Shown here one piece after another: positions 33,999-42,311 of a stretch of DNA of 64,000 nucleotides. Position numbers and translations under genes: made by a program. The DNA lies in assembly GCA_937926205.1 (NCBI GenBank), contig CALEYL010000052.1:124001-188000 (forward strand), written 5' to 3'. How positions within the stretch are numbered: the first letter of the stretch is position 1; each line of letters opens with the position of its first letter. The notes below the pieces were generated by a model that did no database searches, was not told the origin of the DNA, and was given only the letters and a program-made list of their open reading frames with translations. Source of the DNA: an uncultured Saprospiraceae bacterium. Its GTDB lineage: Bacteria; Bacteroidota; Bacteroidia; Chitinophagales; Saprospiraceae.

Positions 33999-35912
33999 GT
34001 GTCAGACGTTCATCGTACACGACAATTGACCATTCAAATCATCTTCATCATAGCTGCACTGGCGTTGGTGTCACGGGCCGCGTATTTACAGGTATTCAAC
34101 AAAGAACAGCAGAATCGCGCAAAATATGCTGCGATCAGTCGCCAGGTACTTTATCCGTCAAGAGGCATTATGTATGATCGGAAAAACCACAGATTGGTAT
34201 ACAACGATCCGATGTACGATTTGATGGTGACCTACAATAAAATCGACTTCCAGAATTTTGATACTTTAGGGTTTTGCAACCTTGTAGGGATGAGTAAAGA
34301 AGGTTTTGTCAATGCAATGAATAAGGATTGGCAAAGCGGTAAGTTTTCCAGGGCTGTTCCGTTTATTTTTAAAGGTAAAATATCCGCCCGTGAGTTTGCT
34401 TACATTCAGGAGCAACTTCACCGGTTTCCGGCTTTTACGATGCAGATTCGTAGCGCCCGGGGGTATCCACACTCCAATGCCGCTCATGTACTGGGCTATA
34501 TCCGGGAAGTTAATCAGGATGAAATGAATGCGGACACCAGCTATCAACTGGGCGATTACATAGGCGCCAGTGGCCTGGAACGCTTCTATGAAAAAGAACT
34601 TCGGGGAGAAAAAGGAATCCGGCACGTGCTGATTGACAACCTTGGGCGGGAAGTTAACGATGCAAGCAATTCGGGGTATTACAAGCCACCCGTTGCGGGC
34701 AATAACCTGTTTACAACCCTTGATCTCGATCTGCAAAAGTACGGCGAATCGCTGATGGTCAATAAAATAGGCAGTATTGTAGCCATTGAACCTTCTACAG
34801 GTGAAATTCTGACGATGATCAGTTCGCCGTCCTACGATCCCAATCATCTGACCATAGATCAAAGTTCGCGGGCTCAGAAATACAGTGACCTGCTCAACGA
34901 CGCCTCCAAGCCTTTTCTGGATCGCTCCATATTGGCACAGTACCCTCCCGGATCACTGTTCAAACCTATCGTGGCCCTTATTGCACTTCAGGAAGGTGTT
35001 ATGAAACCCGACCGTCGTGTTTCGTGTAGCGGCGGGTATGTCTTTAACGGGCAAAAGCTTACGGGATGCCACAACCACGCTTCCTGCGCCAATGTTACTT
35101 CAGCCATACAGCATTCCTGCAATGCTTATTTTGTGACGGTATTTCGGGACATTGTTGACAAATATGGGTACTTACACCCCGATAAAGGCTTTAATGAGTT
35201 CAACTCCTATCTTGCAAAGTTTGGGCTGGGCAACAGGCTTGGTGTCGATTTTCCCGGAGAGAAGAAAGGCTTTTTTCCGAATTCCGAATATTACGACAAG
35301 GTTTATCAAAGTGATGGATTCTGGAAATCCATTTGGATAAGGTCATTGGGTATTGGCCAGGGCGAATTGCTGCTTACCAACCTCCAGATTGCCAACCTCG
35401 CTGCTACCCTGGCCAACCGGGGGCACTACATAACGCCGCACCTCGTTTCAAAAATCGGCTCAGCCGGGGGTATTTTTAAAACGCCAACTTACCATCGGGA
35501 AGAAATAGGCATCGACAAGCAGCATTTCATTCCTGTAATTGACGGGATGGAAATGGTTGTGCTGGCCGGAACAGCCCGATCAGCCTATGTTCCTGACATT
35601 CCTATTTGCGGAAAAACAGGGACGGCCGAGAACCCACACGGAGAGGATCACTCCATTTTCTTCGCTTTTGCCCCAAAAGAGCAACCTAAAATTGCAATTG
35701 CCGTATACATAGAAAATGGCGGATGGGGAGGCTCTTATGCCGCGCCTATCGCCAGTTTGATGATTGAAAAATACATCAGGGGGCATATATCAGAGGGGCG
35801 TTTATTCATGGAAAAACGCATGATAGAAGCCGATCTGCTGCCAAAACCGGAGAAGGTTTCGAATAAAACGAGTAAACCGAAGACTACTACTACTGTACCT
35901 GTTGAGCAATAA
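33999..35912 (+). CDS. mrdA: Penicillin-binding protein 2 (elongation transpeptidase)
   Basis: A 637-residue class B PBP starting at a GTG codon. One N-terminal membrane helix (about residues 10-30) is followed by the pedestal domain (PSRGIMYDRKNHRLVYNDPMYDL; GASGLERFYEKELRGEKG) and the transpeptidase domain with Ser319 in PPGSLFKP (SxxK), Ser373 in HSCNAYF (SxN) and Lys539 in CGKTGTAENP (KTG). It cross-links new peptidoglycan during side-wall growth with its glycosyltransferase RodA. It closes the mre cluster; a rodA gene would be expected next but the following gene is folE on the other strand. Confidence 0.95.
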   Translation: MSDVHRTRQLTIQIIFIIAALALVSRAAYLQVFNKEQQNRAKYAAISRQVLYPSRGIMYDRKNHRLVYNDPMYDLMVTYNKIDFQNFDTLGFCNLVGMSKEGFVNAMNKDWQSGKFSRAVPFIFKGKISAREFAYIQEQLHRFPAFTMQIRSARGYPHSNAAHVLGYIREVNQDEMNADTSYQLGDYIGASGLERFYEKELRGEKGIRHVLIDNLGREVNDASNSGYYKPPVAGNNLFTTLDLDLQKYGESLMVNKIGSIVAIEPSTGEILTMISSPSYDPNHLTIDQSSRAQKYSDLLNDASKPFLDRSILAQYPPGSLFKPIVALIALQEGVMKPDRRVSCSGGYVFNGQKLTGCHNHASCANVTSAIQHSCNAYFVTVFRDIVDKYGYLHPDKGFNEFNSYLAKFGLGNRLGVDFPGEKKGFFPNSEYYDKVYQSDGFWKSIWIRSLGIGQGELLLTNLQIANLAATLANRGHYITPHLVSKIGSAGGIFKTPTYHREEIGIDKQHFIPVIDGMEMVVLAGTARSAYVPDIPICGKTGTAENPHGEDHSIFFAFAPKEQPKIAIAVYIENGGWGGSYAAPIASLMIEKYIRGHISEGRLFMEKRMIEADLLPKPEKVSNKTSKPKTTTTVPVEQ

Positions 35913-36020
35913 GGGAATCCGTAAATTTACACGCTCATTATCTGATCGCGACCTTTGACAGGGGAATCTTTTTCTGGAATCAACTCCTGTTACATACAGG
36001 GCGGCATCTCCATACCGAAA

Positions 36021-36734
36021 TCATTGTGCTTTGATGGCTTGCAAAAATTCGTTGCGTGTGTATTCATTCAGAAATTTGCCGCCATATTCGGCCGTAGTTG
36101 TGCTTGCGTGGTCGTGATGAACGCCCCGTGCCTGAACGCACATGTGCTGCGCATCAATATAAACGGCAACATCTTCTACCCCAAGAACCCGACGGAGTTC
36201 ATCTGCAATTTGCATGGTCAGGCGCTCCTGAACCTGTGGGCGCCGGGCAAAATGATCTACAATGCGGTTTAATTTGGAAAGCCCGATTACTTTACCGTTT
36301 GGAATATACGCGACATGCGCTTTGCCGTAGATAGGAAGAAAATGGTGCTCGCAGAAGGAATACAGGGGAATGTTGCGTTCCACCAACATCCGCCGGTATT
36401 GGAACTTATTTTCGAACAACGATATTTTGGGATAGCTGGCGGGGTTGAGTCCGCCAAAGATTTCTTTGACAAACATTTTCGCTACCCGCCCCGGGGTTCC
36501 TTTGAGAGAGTCATCGGTCATATCAAGGCCAAGGGTTTTCATAATTTCCTTGAAATGGCCCTCAATGGTTTTCATCTTTTCCCCATCGCTCAATTCAAAG
36601 GCATCTTTTCGCAGGGGGGTAGCATACGAAGAACCTTCCTGCTGAACCGGCGCCCCTGGCGTTGTTGACCGGGTTTCCGTAACCTCATCTTTGTGAGCAG
36701 TAGGGGGTAGGTTCGATATATCTGATATGACCAT
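36021..36734 (-). CDS. folE: GTP cyclohydrolase I
   Basis: A 237-residue enzyme that converts GTP to 7,8-dihydroneopterin triphosphate, the entry to folate, tetrahydropterin and queuosine synthesis. The core is complete: LKGTPGRVAKMF, the zinc-site region YSFCEHHFLPIYGKAHVAYIP, GLSKLNRIVDHFARRPQVQERL and AQHMCVQARGVHHDHASTTT with the second zinc cysteine. The first about 50 residues are a polar extension not found in E. coli FolE. It is convergent with mrdA and divergent from a lipoprotein gene at 36841. Confidence 0.96.
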   Translation of the reverse strand: MVISDISNLPPTAHKDEVTETRSTTPGAPVQQEGSSYATPLRKDAFELSDGEKMKTIEGHFKEIMKTLGLDMTDDSLKGTPGRVAKMFVKEIFGGLNPASYPKISLFENKFQYRRMLVERNIPLYSFCEHHFLPIYGKAHVAYIPNGKVIGLSKLNRIVDHFARRPQVQERLTMQIADELRRVLGVEDVAVYIDAQHMCVQARGVHHDHASTTTAEYGGKFLNEYTRNEFLQAIKAQ

Positions 36735-36840
36735 GGAGTTGATTTTGTATGGTTGTTTGTATAAAGGCTTTCCGGTTTCGGAGAGCAGATTTTCAAACAG
36801 ACCCTTTACGTATTTTGTTTAACATTTGTGTGAATTAATA

Positions 36841-37380
36841 ATGAATTCTTTAAACAAAAGTCTCGAACCCGACACCTGGCTGAAGGTACTTTTAGGGGTG
36901 CTGATTGCCCTGAGCGCCTGTCAGCCGGCCGTCAATCCCGATGCATTTGCCGGATGTGCCTACACCGAACCGGAGCCTGTTTTTAATGAAAATCTGCCCG
37001 GGGTAATCGACTACAGTTTTCAACCGGGCATCAAAGAAAGCAACGAACAAGTCAAATTTGACGACGGTCTCAACCTGAACATACGCCAGTCGGGTTGCGA
37101 CCACCTGAAACAAGAATATATTTTTGAGATTCCCGGCAATTACACCTCGCGAAACACCCAATACTGGGTACGGCAAACGGTATTGCTGCTAAAAGAACTG
37201 TCGAAACTTGGGCCGGAATACGTCGTTTTTGAACATTGGTCTCTCGCCATTGAACGCGCAGGCGGAAAAATCAACCTGTCTCAAAACACCGAGATTGAAG
37301 AAGGATTTTATGTTTCGCTTGATCGGGATTTGTTTTCCGACCATGCCACTCTAATGCTTACACTATCCGATCAGCCGTAA
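36841..37380 (+). CDS. Putative lipoprotein of unknown function
   Basis: A 179-residue protein. The ATG at 36841 gives a signal region (WLKVLLGVLIALSAC) ending in a lipobox-like LSAC, so lipid anchoring at about Cys27 is likely. The mature part has three further cysteines (one pair may form a disulfide) and alternating strands (YWVRQTVLLLKELSKLGPEYVVFEHWSLAIERAG). I recognise no family. It is divergent from folE across about 106 bp and is followed by the long gene-free stretch to the tRNAs. Confidence 0.6.
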   Translation: MNSLNKSLEPDTWLKVLLGVLIALSACQPAVNPDAFAGCAYTEPEPVFNENLPGVIDYSFQPGIKESNEQVKFDDGLNLNIRQSGCDHLKQEYIFEIPGNYTSRNTQYWVRQTVLLLKELSKLGPEYVVFEHWSLAIERAGGKINLSQNTEIEEGFYVSLDRDLFSDHATLMLTLSDQP

Positions 37381-37556
37381 AAAAAATTTAAAGGGCCGCT
37401 GAATTTTATACCTGACTGGTTTTCAGTTTTACACCTGCCCTTGTCTGATTAAGGCAAAATATTATTTTATTTCTAATTATCTGTTTATTAGTGAATTAAA
37501 CAAATAAATTACATTTCTACGAACAATTTCTTTCGTCGAAATTTTCCCTCTATCCC

Positions 37557-37587
37557 TTGCTGAACGCCTTCTTTCTGAGTATTTTTA
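37557..37587 (+). promoter_or_regulatory. Candidate promoter for the orphan RNA
   Basis: TTG (37557-37559) and TATTTTTA (37580-37587), about 20 bp apart, one base from TAnnTTTG. A transcript would begin near 37594. Confidence 0.35.
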
Positions 37588-37593
37588 CACCAC

Positions 37594-37866
37594 GAAAGTA
37601 AAAGCAATCTATCATACAGGTCAAACCTGCGCTCTCTGAAAAAGTGCTTTCACTGTTTCAAAGCAGGTAATCAGGCTTGTTTGACCCTTTCCGGGTCAAT
37701 ATCAACCTTGTTGCTCCATACGCATAATGGCTCAGGCTGGAACTGGCAGGCCGTATTTAATCTTATTCGTCCGGATAAGCATGCCAGTGCTTTGGTCTAA
37801 AACATAATATTAGTATCAGTAAGTTGGATGAGCTCCGCCACAGTACTTGCGGCGGAGTTTTTTTTG
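37594..37866 (+). ncRNA. Candidate structured small RNA of unknown family
   Basis: The interval carries a multi-part hairpin and ends in a textbook terminator, with no gene upstream for 450 bp. Stems, outer to inner: GGTCAA (37619-37624) with TTGACC (37681-37686); ACCTGC (37625-37630) with GCAGGT (37663-37668); GAAA-A-AGTG (37638-37646) with CACT-G-TTTC (37651-37659) around a CTTT loop. A second hairpin, TTGACCC/GGGTCAA (37681-37698), shares bases with the outer stem, so the two are mutually exclusive. I compared it by eye with tmRNA, RNase P RNA, SRP RNA and 6S RNA and saw none of the signature sequences of the first three; a divergent 6S-type RNA remains possible. Start site is inferred. 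Confidence 0.45.
37833..37865 (+). terminator. Strong orphan Rho-independent terminator
   Basis: CTCCGCC (37833-37839) pairs with GGCGGAG (37851-37857), 11-nt loop, then eight T (37858-37865). No protein gene lies within 450 bp upstream on this strand. Confidence 0.85.
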
Positions 37867-37969
37867 TCCGATGTCGGCAGGGATTTAAAAAGATATTTTT
37901 TCTTAAATTCTGATTATCAATTTTTTACCTGTAAAAACCAGAAAGATGTAAATTTTTCAGAAAAAAATA

Positions 37970-38001
37970 TTGGCAACATAAACAGGAAGACTGTATATTT
38001 G
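37970..38001 (+). promoter_or_regulatory. Promoter of tRNA-Gly
   Basis: TTGG (37970-37973), 20 bp, then TATATTTG (37994-38001), an exact TAnnTTTG box, about 45 bp before the tRNA. Confidence 0.65.
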
Positions 38002-38045
38002 CATCGCTTTAGTGAAAAGCAACCGGCAAAGGCCGGAAATCATAC

Positions 38046-38121
38046 GCAGAAGTAGCTCAGTTGGTAGAGCGCAACCTTGCCAAGGTTGAGGTCGCGAGTT
38101 CGAGCCTCGTCTTCTGCTCCA
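38046..38121 (+). tRNA. tRNA-Gly(GCC)
   Basis: Cloverleaf: acceptor GCAGAAG/CTTCTGC, D arm GCTC..GAGC, anticodon stem CAACC/GGTTG with loop TTGCCAA (anticodon GCC), T arm with GTTCGAG. The discriminator is T and CCA is encoded (38119-38121). Own promoter upstream and a terminator directly downstream. Confidence 0.95.
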
Positions 38122-38126
38122 ATTAA

Positions 38127-38158
38127 AAGCCTTCTTTTTTCGGAAGGCTTTTTTTTTT
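38127..38158 (+). terminator. Terminator of tRNA-Gly
   Basis: AAGCCTTC (38127-38134) pairs with GAAGGCTT (38143-38150), followed by a run of T to 38158. Confidence 0.85.
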
Positions 38159-38177
38159 CCAGGAGCGCAGTATTTTT

Positions 38178-38185
38178 TATCTTTG
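38178..38185 (+). promoter_or_regulatory. -7 promoter box of tRNA-Leu
   Basis: TATCTTTG matches TAnnTTTG exactly, 37 bp before the tRNA; the -33 half is not clear. Confidence 0.45.
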
Positions 38186-38221
38186 GTTAACCGATAGCGG
38201 TATTGCGCCGATCTTACCCTT

Positions 38222-38306
38222 GCCCGGGTGGTGAAATGGTAGACACGCAGGACTTAAAATCCTGTGGCTTGTAAGGGCCGTGCGGGTTCAAGTCCCGCTC
38301 CGGGCA
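38222..38306 (+). tRNA. tRNA-Leu(TAA)
   Basis: Class II tRNA with acceptor GCCCGGG/TCCGGGC, anticodon stem CAGGA/TCCTG around loop CTTAAAA (anticodon TAA) and a long variable arm. The discriminator is A; the following bases are CCC, so CCA is not encoded, unlike the tRNA-Gly just upstream. Confidence 0.95.
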
Positions 38307-38469
38307 CCCTCTTTTCTTTCCGATTCCTCTCGTATCTGCTTCTAAAGTTGGTAGTTCAACTATTATTTGCTACATTGAGACTATCCTTTGGTTTTATGGG
38401 CATTCAGACCTGGTTCAGCATGTTCGTAATACCCAAACTGGCATTCAAGCCACCACAAGCCCGGTCTCT

Positions 38470-40209
38470 ATGCAAAACATCAAATTACCTCTTGGTTTCG
38501 CCAACTTTAAAGGCGATTTTTTTGGAGGCATCACCTCCGGAGTTGTGGCACTTCCCCTTGCACTTGCATTTGGAGCACAAACAGAATTAGGTCCTATCGC
38601 TGGTTTGTATGGCGCCATTGCCCTGGGTATTTTTGCGGCACTTTTTGGTGGTACGCCAGTTCAGATCAGCGGACCTACGGCTCCGATGACAGTTGTTTCA
38701 GCAGTCATCATTTCCGAAGCCATTGGCCGTGCCGGCAATCTGGAGGCAGCGATGCCTGTTATTGTGGGCATATTTTTCCTGGCCGGGGTGCTGGAAGGAT
38801 TGTTGGGCGTTTTGCGAATAGGAAAGTACGTCAAGTTTATTCCTTATCCTGTGGTCTCGGGTTTTATGAGCGGGATCGGTGTGATCATCATCATCGGACA
38901 AATTTTTCCATTGACCGGGGAATCTGCTCCGAAGGGCAGCGCTTTGGGCACCATCCTGGCACTTGGCAGTTTGTTCAGGGACTTTAACCTGCCGGCAGTG
39001 CTGTTGTCAGTAGCCACTCTACTGATCATTTATTTGGCGCCCCGAATAACAAAAGCGATACCCAGCTCATTGATTGCACTAATCGCACTCTCTCTGATCG
39101 CCTTTTTTTTCCTGCCCGGAAAGGTATCAATCATCAACGATACGACACCTGGTGGGGTGCCTTCCGGCCTGCCCAAATTGCACCTGACGTTTTTTAGTAC
39201 TTATTTGGATACCCAAATACTGATGCTGGTTTTTGAATACGCCATTACCCTGGCAGCGCTGGGGGCGATAGACTCTTTACTTACATCAATCGTTGCTGAC
39301 AACATCACAAAGAGCAAACACAACAGCAATCAGGAACTGATTGGCCAGGGTATTGGCAATGCCCTGTCTGCCCTGATTGGCGGACTTCCGGGCGCTGGCG
39401 CCACCATGCGAACGGTAATTAACGCCAATTCGGGGGCTAAAACCAATTTGTCGGGGGTTATCGCCGGCCTTCTTCTGCTTGCCATTTTGCTTGGACTCAG
39501 CGCTTTTGTAGGACATATCCCAAATGCCGTATTGGCTGGTATTTTGCTCACAGTGGGCATCAGTATTATTGATTACAAGGGGTTTCGACACTTAAGGGCC
39601 ATGCCCATGGCTGATGCAGTCGTTATGCTGGTTGTTTTGCTGATGACTGTTTTTATCGGATTACTGGAGGCTGTCGCCCTGGGCATGGTGATGTCTTCAT
39701 TACTGTTCATGAAAAAGGTATCTGATGTGGTTGAACATGGAGCCACTTCAGCACCATTGAAATCTTATGCTGCCGAAATACCCTGGAATGATGAAGAAAA
39801 TGTATTGCTTGAAGGAATAGGCAACCAGATTTACATCAAACACCTGAATGGTCCCCTGTTTTTTGGGTTTGCATCCCGCTTTCAGGAGATGATAAAAGCT
39901 TTACCGAAAACGAAAGTGTTCATACTTCGCATGGATCGGGTACCTTATATAGATCAATCCGGGTTATATGCGATGGAAGAAGCTGTGCAAGATCTTCAGG
40001 AACAAAAAGTTGGAGTACTGTTCACAGGGCTTCAAAGTCAGCCTTATGACATGTTGAAAAGCATCAATCTCGTTCCCGGACTGGTACCTGAAGAGCATTG
40101 TTTTGATGACTTCACCATCTGCGCGCAATGGTTAAAGGATTATCTTGAAAAATCAGGAAACAATTATGGCATTTGGGAACTTCAAACTCGCAAAATGGTT
40201 AAACCTTAG
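38470..40209 (+). CDS. SulP/SLC26-family anion transporter with STAS domain
   Basis: A 579-residue inner-membrane protein. The N-terminal SulP signature is present (GDFFGGITSGVVALPLALAFG..IAGLYGAIALGIFAALFGGTPVQISGPTAPMTVV), with 12-14 membrane segments up to about residue 420 (QELIGQGIGNALSALIGGLPGAGATMRT) and a cytoplasmic STAS domain from about 440 (IYIKHLNGPLFFGFASRF, VFILRMDRVPYIDQSGLYAMEEAV). Family members carry sulfate, bicarbonate or other anions with sodium or protons. No carbonic anhydrase or sulfate-assimilation gene is adjacent, so the substrate is open. It is 82 bp upstream of a TetR-type regulator. Confidence 0.93.
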   Translation: MQNIKLPLGFANFKGDFFGGITSGVVALPLALAFGAQTELGPIAGLYGAIALGIFAALFGGTPVQISGPTAPMTVVSAVIISEAIGRAGNLEAAMPVIVGIFFLAGVLEGLLGVLRIGKYVKFIPYPVVSGFMSGIGVIIIIGQIFPLTGESAPKGSALGTILALGSLFRDFNLPAVLLSVATLLIIYLAPRITKAIPSSLIALIALSLIAFFFLPGKVSIINDTTPGGVPSGLPKLHLTFFSTYLDTQILMLVFEYAITLAALGAIDSLLTSIVADNITKSKHNSNQELIGQGIGNALSALIGGLPGAGATMRTVINANSGAKTNLSGVIAGLLLLAILLGLSAFVGHIPNAVLAGILLTVGISIIDYKGFRHLRAMPMADAVVMLVVLLMTVFIGLLEAVALGMVMSSLLFMKKVSDVVEHGATSAPLKSYAAEIPWNDEENVLLEGIGNQIYIKHLNGPLFFGFASRFQEMIKALPKTKVFILRMDRVPYIDQSGLYAMEEAVQDLQEQKVGVLFTGLQSQPYDMLKSINLVPGLVPEEHCFDDFTICAQWLKDYLEKSGNNYGIWELQTRKMVKP

Positions 40210-40291
40210 CGATTTTTGTAAAATATGCCCACCTTTGCCGGGAAGGATGCTATCAGACTCGCCGGGATGAAAGGGAAAAATATATGGATTT

Positions 40292-40987
40292 ATGGCTGTT
40301 GGAATTTTCTTTAAACTCAACGAAAAGTTATACTTACGCGATCCTCAGGAGACCAAACTGGGGCGCAAAATAATTCAGGACAGCATTGTTTTGATCGATG
40401 AAATAGGTTTCGAAGCCTTTACATTTAAAAAACTTGCCGAACGAATTCAATCTACAGAAGCTTCCGTTTATCGCTATTTTGAGAACAAACACCTGCTTTT
40501 GTTGTATTTACTTTGCTGGTATTGGGAGTGGATGCGGTATTGCATTGAAATGAATATCCAAAACATAAAAGATCCCCGCCAGCGATTGCGGATAGCGATT
40601 TCAACCATCATCGAGTCCTCTCGCCGCAATGCCGCCATTGATTTTGTAGACGAAGACATCCTGCACCGGATCGTCATTTCTGAAGCCATAAAGGCATACC
40701 ACACCAAGCAGGTAGATCAGGAAAATAAGTATGGTTTTTTCTTGACATACAAGGCTTTAAGCAATACCATTGCCCGCTTGATTCAGGAGGTTTCCCCGGC
40801 GTTTCGCTATCCGAAAGCCCTGGCGAGCACACTCCTGGAAATGTCGAATGACCACCCCTATTTTGCGCTCCACCTGCCTTCGCTGACCGATGTGAAAGTC
40901 ATCGACGGCAACCTGGATGAGGTCGAACAACTGTTGGTTGATTTTGCTTTTGGTCTTATTGAAAATCCAAAAGCGAACCCGTTTTAA
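40292..40987 (+). CDS. TetR/AcrR-family transcriptional regulator
   Basis: A 231-residue protein with an N-terminal TetR helix-turn-helix (about residues 25-72: RKIIQDSIVLIDEIGFEAFTFKKLAER..STEASVYRYFENKHLLLLYLL). The C-terminal helical ligand domain is not recognisable. It follows the SulP gene in the same direction and may regulate it, but no operator palindrome stands out. Two nested starts exist near 40292; the chosen ATG gives the usual distance to the DNA-binding helix plus a short extension. Confidence 0.87.
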   Translation: MAVGIFFKLNEKLYLRDPQETKLGRKIIQDSIVLIDEIGFEAFTFKKLAERIQSTEASVYRYFENKHLLLLYLLCWYWEWMRYCIEMNIQNIKDPRQRLRIAISTIIESSRRNAAIDFVDEDILHRIVISEAIKAYHTKQVDQENKYGFFLTYKALSNTIARLIQEVSPAFRYPKALASTLLEMSNDHPYFALHLPSLTDVKVIDGNLDEVEQLLVDFAFGLIENPKANPF

Positions 40988-40998
40988 AATTTAAAAGG

Positions 40999-41171
40999 TA
41001 GATGTCAGATATCAGATTTTAGATGTTAGACAGGAATATCCTGCTCCAATGGAGCAGGATGCTCTACTTTAACCTTTAATGTGTTAGATGTCAGACATCA
41101 GATTTCAGACTTTAGATGTTAGACAGGGAAATACTGCTCCAATAGAGCAATCTGCCCTACTTTAACCTTTA
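40999..41171. repeat. Two imperfect direct repeats with internal hairpins
   Basis: About 80 bp (40999-41078) recurs at 41085-41171: TAGATGTCAGA..ATCAGATTT.., TTAGATGTTAGACAGG, TGCTCCAAT..GAGCA and CTACTTTAACCTTTAA. Each copy has a palindrome at the same place, CCTGCTCC/GGAGCAGG in the first and TGCTC/GAGCA in the second. ACTTTAACCTT appears twice more up to 41230, and a CCCGC/GCGGG hairpin lies at about 41175. It is a family of intergenic repeats rather than a CRISPR array: the copies are unequal and lack spacers. Confidence 0.6.
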
Positions 41172-41236
41172 ACCCCCGCTAAGGCGGGACAGGCTTTTCC
41201 ACTTTAACCTTCCTCTTTCTACTTTAACCTTCCTTT

Positions 41237-42055
41237 CTAAACCAACTCATCCAATTGCACCACAAGATCGCGATCCAGCAGATGCAGATCCGATAATTCA
41301 AACATGGCGATGGTGGTGGCAATACCAGTTACAATGGGCATAAGAATAGGGCCGAATACAGGGATTGTCATCAACAGTTGAGCGACCAGGCCCGATGCCA
41401 GGGCAATACCGACGTAATTTCTGGTGTATTGCATGCTTTCTTTGATACTCAGTCCAAAGAGTTCATTGTAGCTGTCCACAACGGCAAATCCGACAAAATA
41501 GCAGCTTACAAAAAAGACCGCAGGCGTTTGGAGGAAATCCAGGCTGCTGAATATGCTGAAAAAGATGCCGAGCGCGACGGAAGAGATGATCAATTCCATG
41601 ACCCAGGAGCGGATAAAGACTTTTATGGCCCTGATTTGGTCTCTGACCGTTTTGTCAAAATCCAACTTTTTAAATGTCCGGCCTGAAAGTATGGTCAGTG
41701 TTTTGATGCTGAAATGAGCCGTTGCGACATACAAAAGGATAAACATGAGGTATTTCAGACCGCTGGCATAAATCAGGCTGTACCCGCTTTGGAAAACATC
41801 GGAGGCCAGCGCACCCATCTGGGTTACGGTATCCGACAAGGTATCGAAATGGGCCTTTGACCACCAATTTGAAAAAGTGCTGATCATTTTAAAGCCCACT
41901 ACAATAGCGATCAGTCCCATGATACGGGACAACCAACGGTAATCCCATTCTCCTTCCCAAAGGCGGTATTTTTTGAAAAACTGATAGGTGCGCGGGTATA
42001 TCGCCATGGTGTGGCGAAACTGGGTCAGGTATTCGTGAATGGTGCGTGGTAACAT
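41237..42055 (-). CDS. Multi-pass membrane protein of unknown function (EI24/CysZ-like C-terminus)
   Basis: A 272-residue inner-membrane protein. A polar N-terminus (about 40 residues) is followed by six or so hydrophobic segments (LSRIMGLIAIVVGFKMI, GLKYLMFILLYVATAHF, MELIISSVALGIFFSIF, AVFFVSCYFVGFAVVD, GLVAQLLMTIPVFGPILMPIVTGIATTIAMFEL). The block SYNELFGLSIKESMQYTRNYVGIA with a following P-x-FGPI-P segment is reminiscent of EI24/CysZ-type proteins, but the likeness is loose. Convergent with the TetR gene across the repeat patch. Confidence 0.65.
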   Translation of the reverse strand: MLPRTIHEYLTQFRHTMAIYPRTYQFFKKYRLWEGEWDYRWLSRIMGLIAIVVGFKMISTFSNWWSKAHFDTLSDTVTQMGALASDVFQSGYSLIYASGLKYLMFILLYVATAHFSIKTLTILSGRTFKKLDFDKTVRDQIRAIKVFIRSWVMELIISSVALGIFFSIFSSLDFLQTPAVFFVSCYFVGFAVVDSYNELFGLSIKESMQYTRNYVGIALASGLVAQLLMTIPVFGPILMPIVTGIATTIAMFELSDLHLLDRDLVVQLDELV

Positions 42056-42311
42056 AATGGGTTCCGGATCGTTTTGTTAATCCAAATTTATGGGTCAATC
42101 AGGTTGATTTCCAAAAAAACAAGACGAGTGAACTGTTTTTTTGGTTACAAAGATTCTAAAATAAGGACAATGGAAATTTTGAGCTTATCTCAATTTTTCT
42201 GATAAGATAACCCACTTGTTTATACCCGGTTCGTCTTAAGCAGTGTCTGTCAATTTAGTCAGGTACTCACTTGCCGCCACATAAAATAAGCGGTTCCCAG
42301 TCCTCTGTTAA

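Larger units (their letters stand above)
37381..38045. other. 665-bp gene-free region with candidate ncRNA and tRNA promoter
   Basis: No credible protein-coding frame. AT-rich sequence (37381-37550) is followed by a candidate promoter, nested hairpins, an isolated strong terminator (37833-37865) and then the promoter of tRNA-Gly (37970-38001). See the separate entries. Confidence 0.6.

Noticed and set aside
37594..37866. tmRNA, RNase P RNA or SRP RNA as identity of the orphan transcript
   Set aside because: None of the hallmark sequences (tRNA-like ends with tag frame, GAGGAAAGTCC box, SRP GGAAGGAAGC loop) is present.
37828..38055. A 75-codon plus-strand frame
   Set aside because: It covers the terminator, AT-rich sequence and the tRNA-Gly promoter; composition is not protein-like.
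38264..38590. A 108-codon plus-strand frame
   Set aside because: It starts within tRNA-Leu and overlaps the SulP gene start in another frame.
40999..41171. Possible CRISPR array
   Set aside because: There are only two long unequal copies and no spacers or cas genes.
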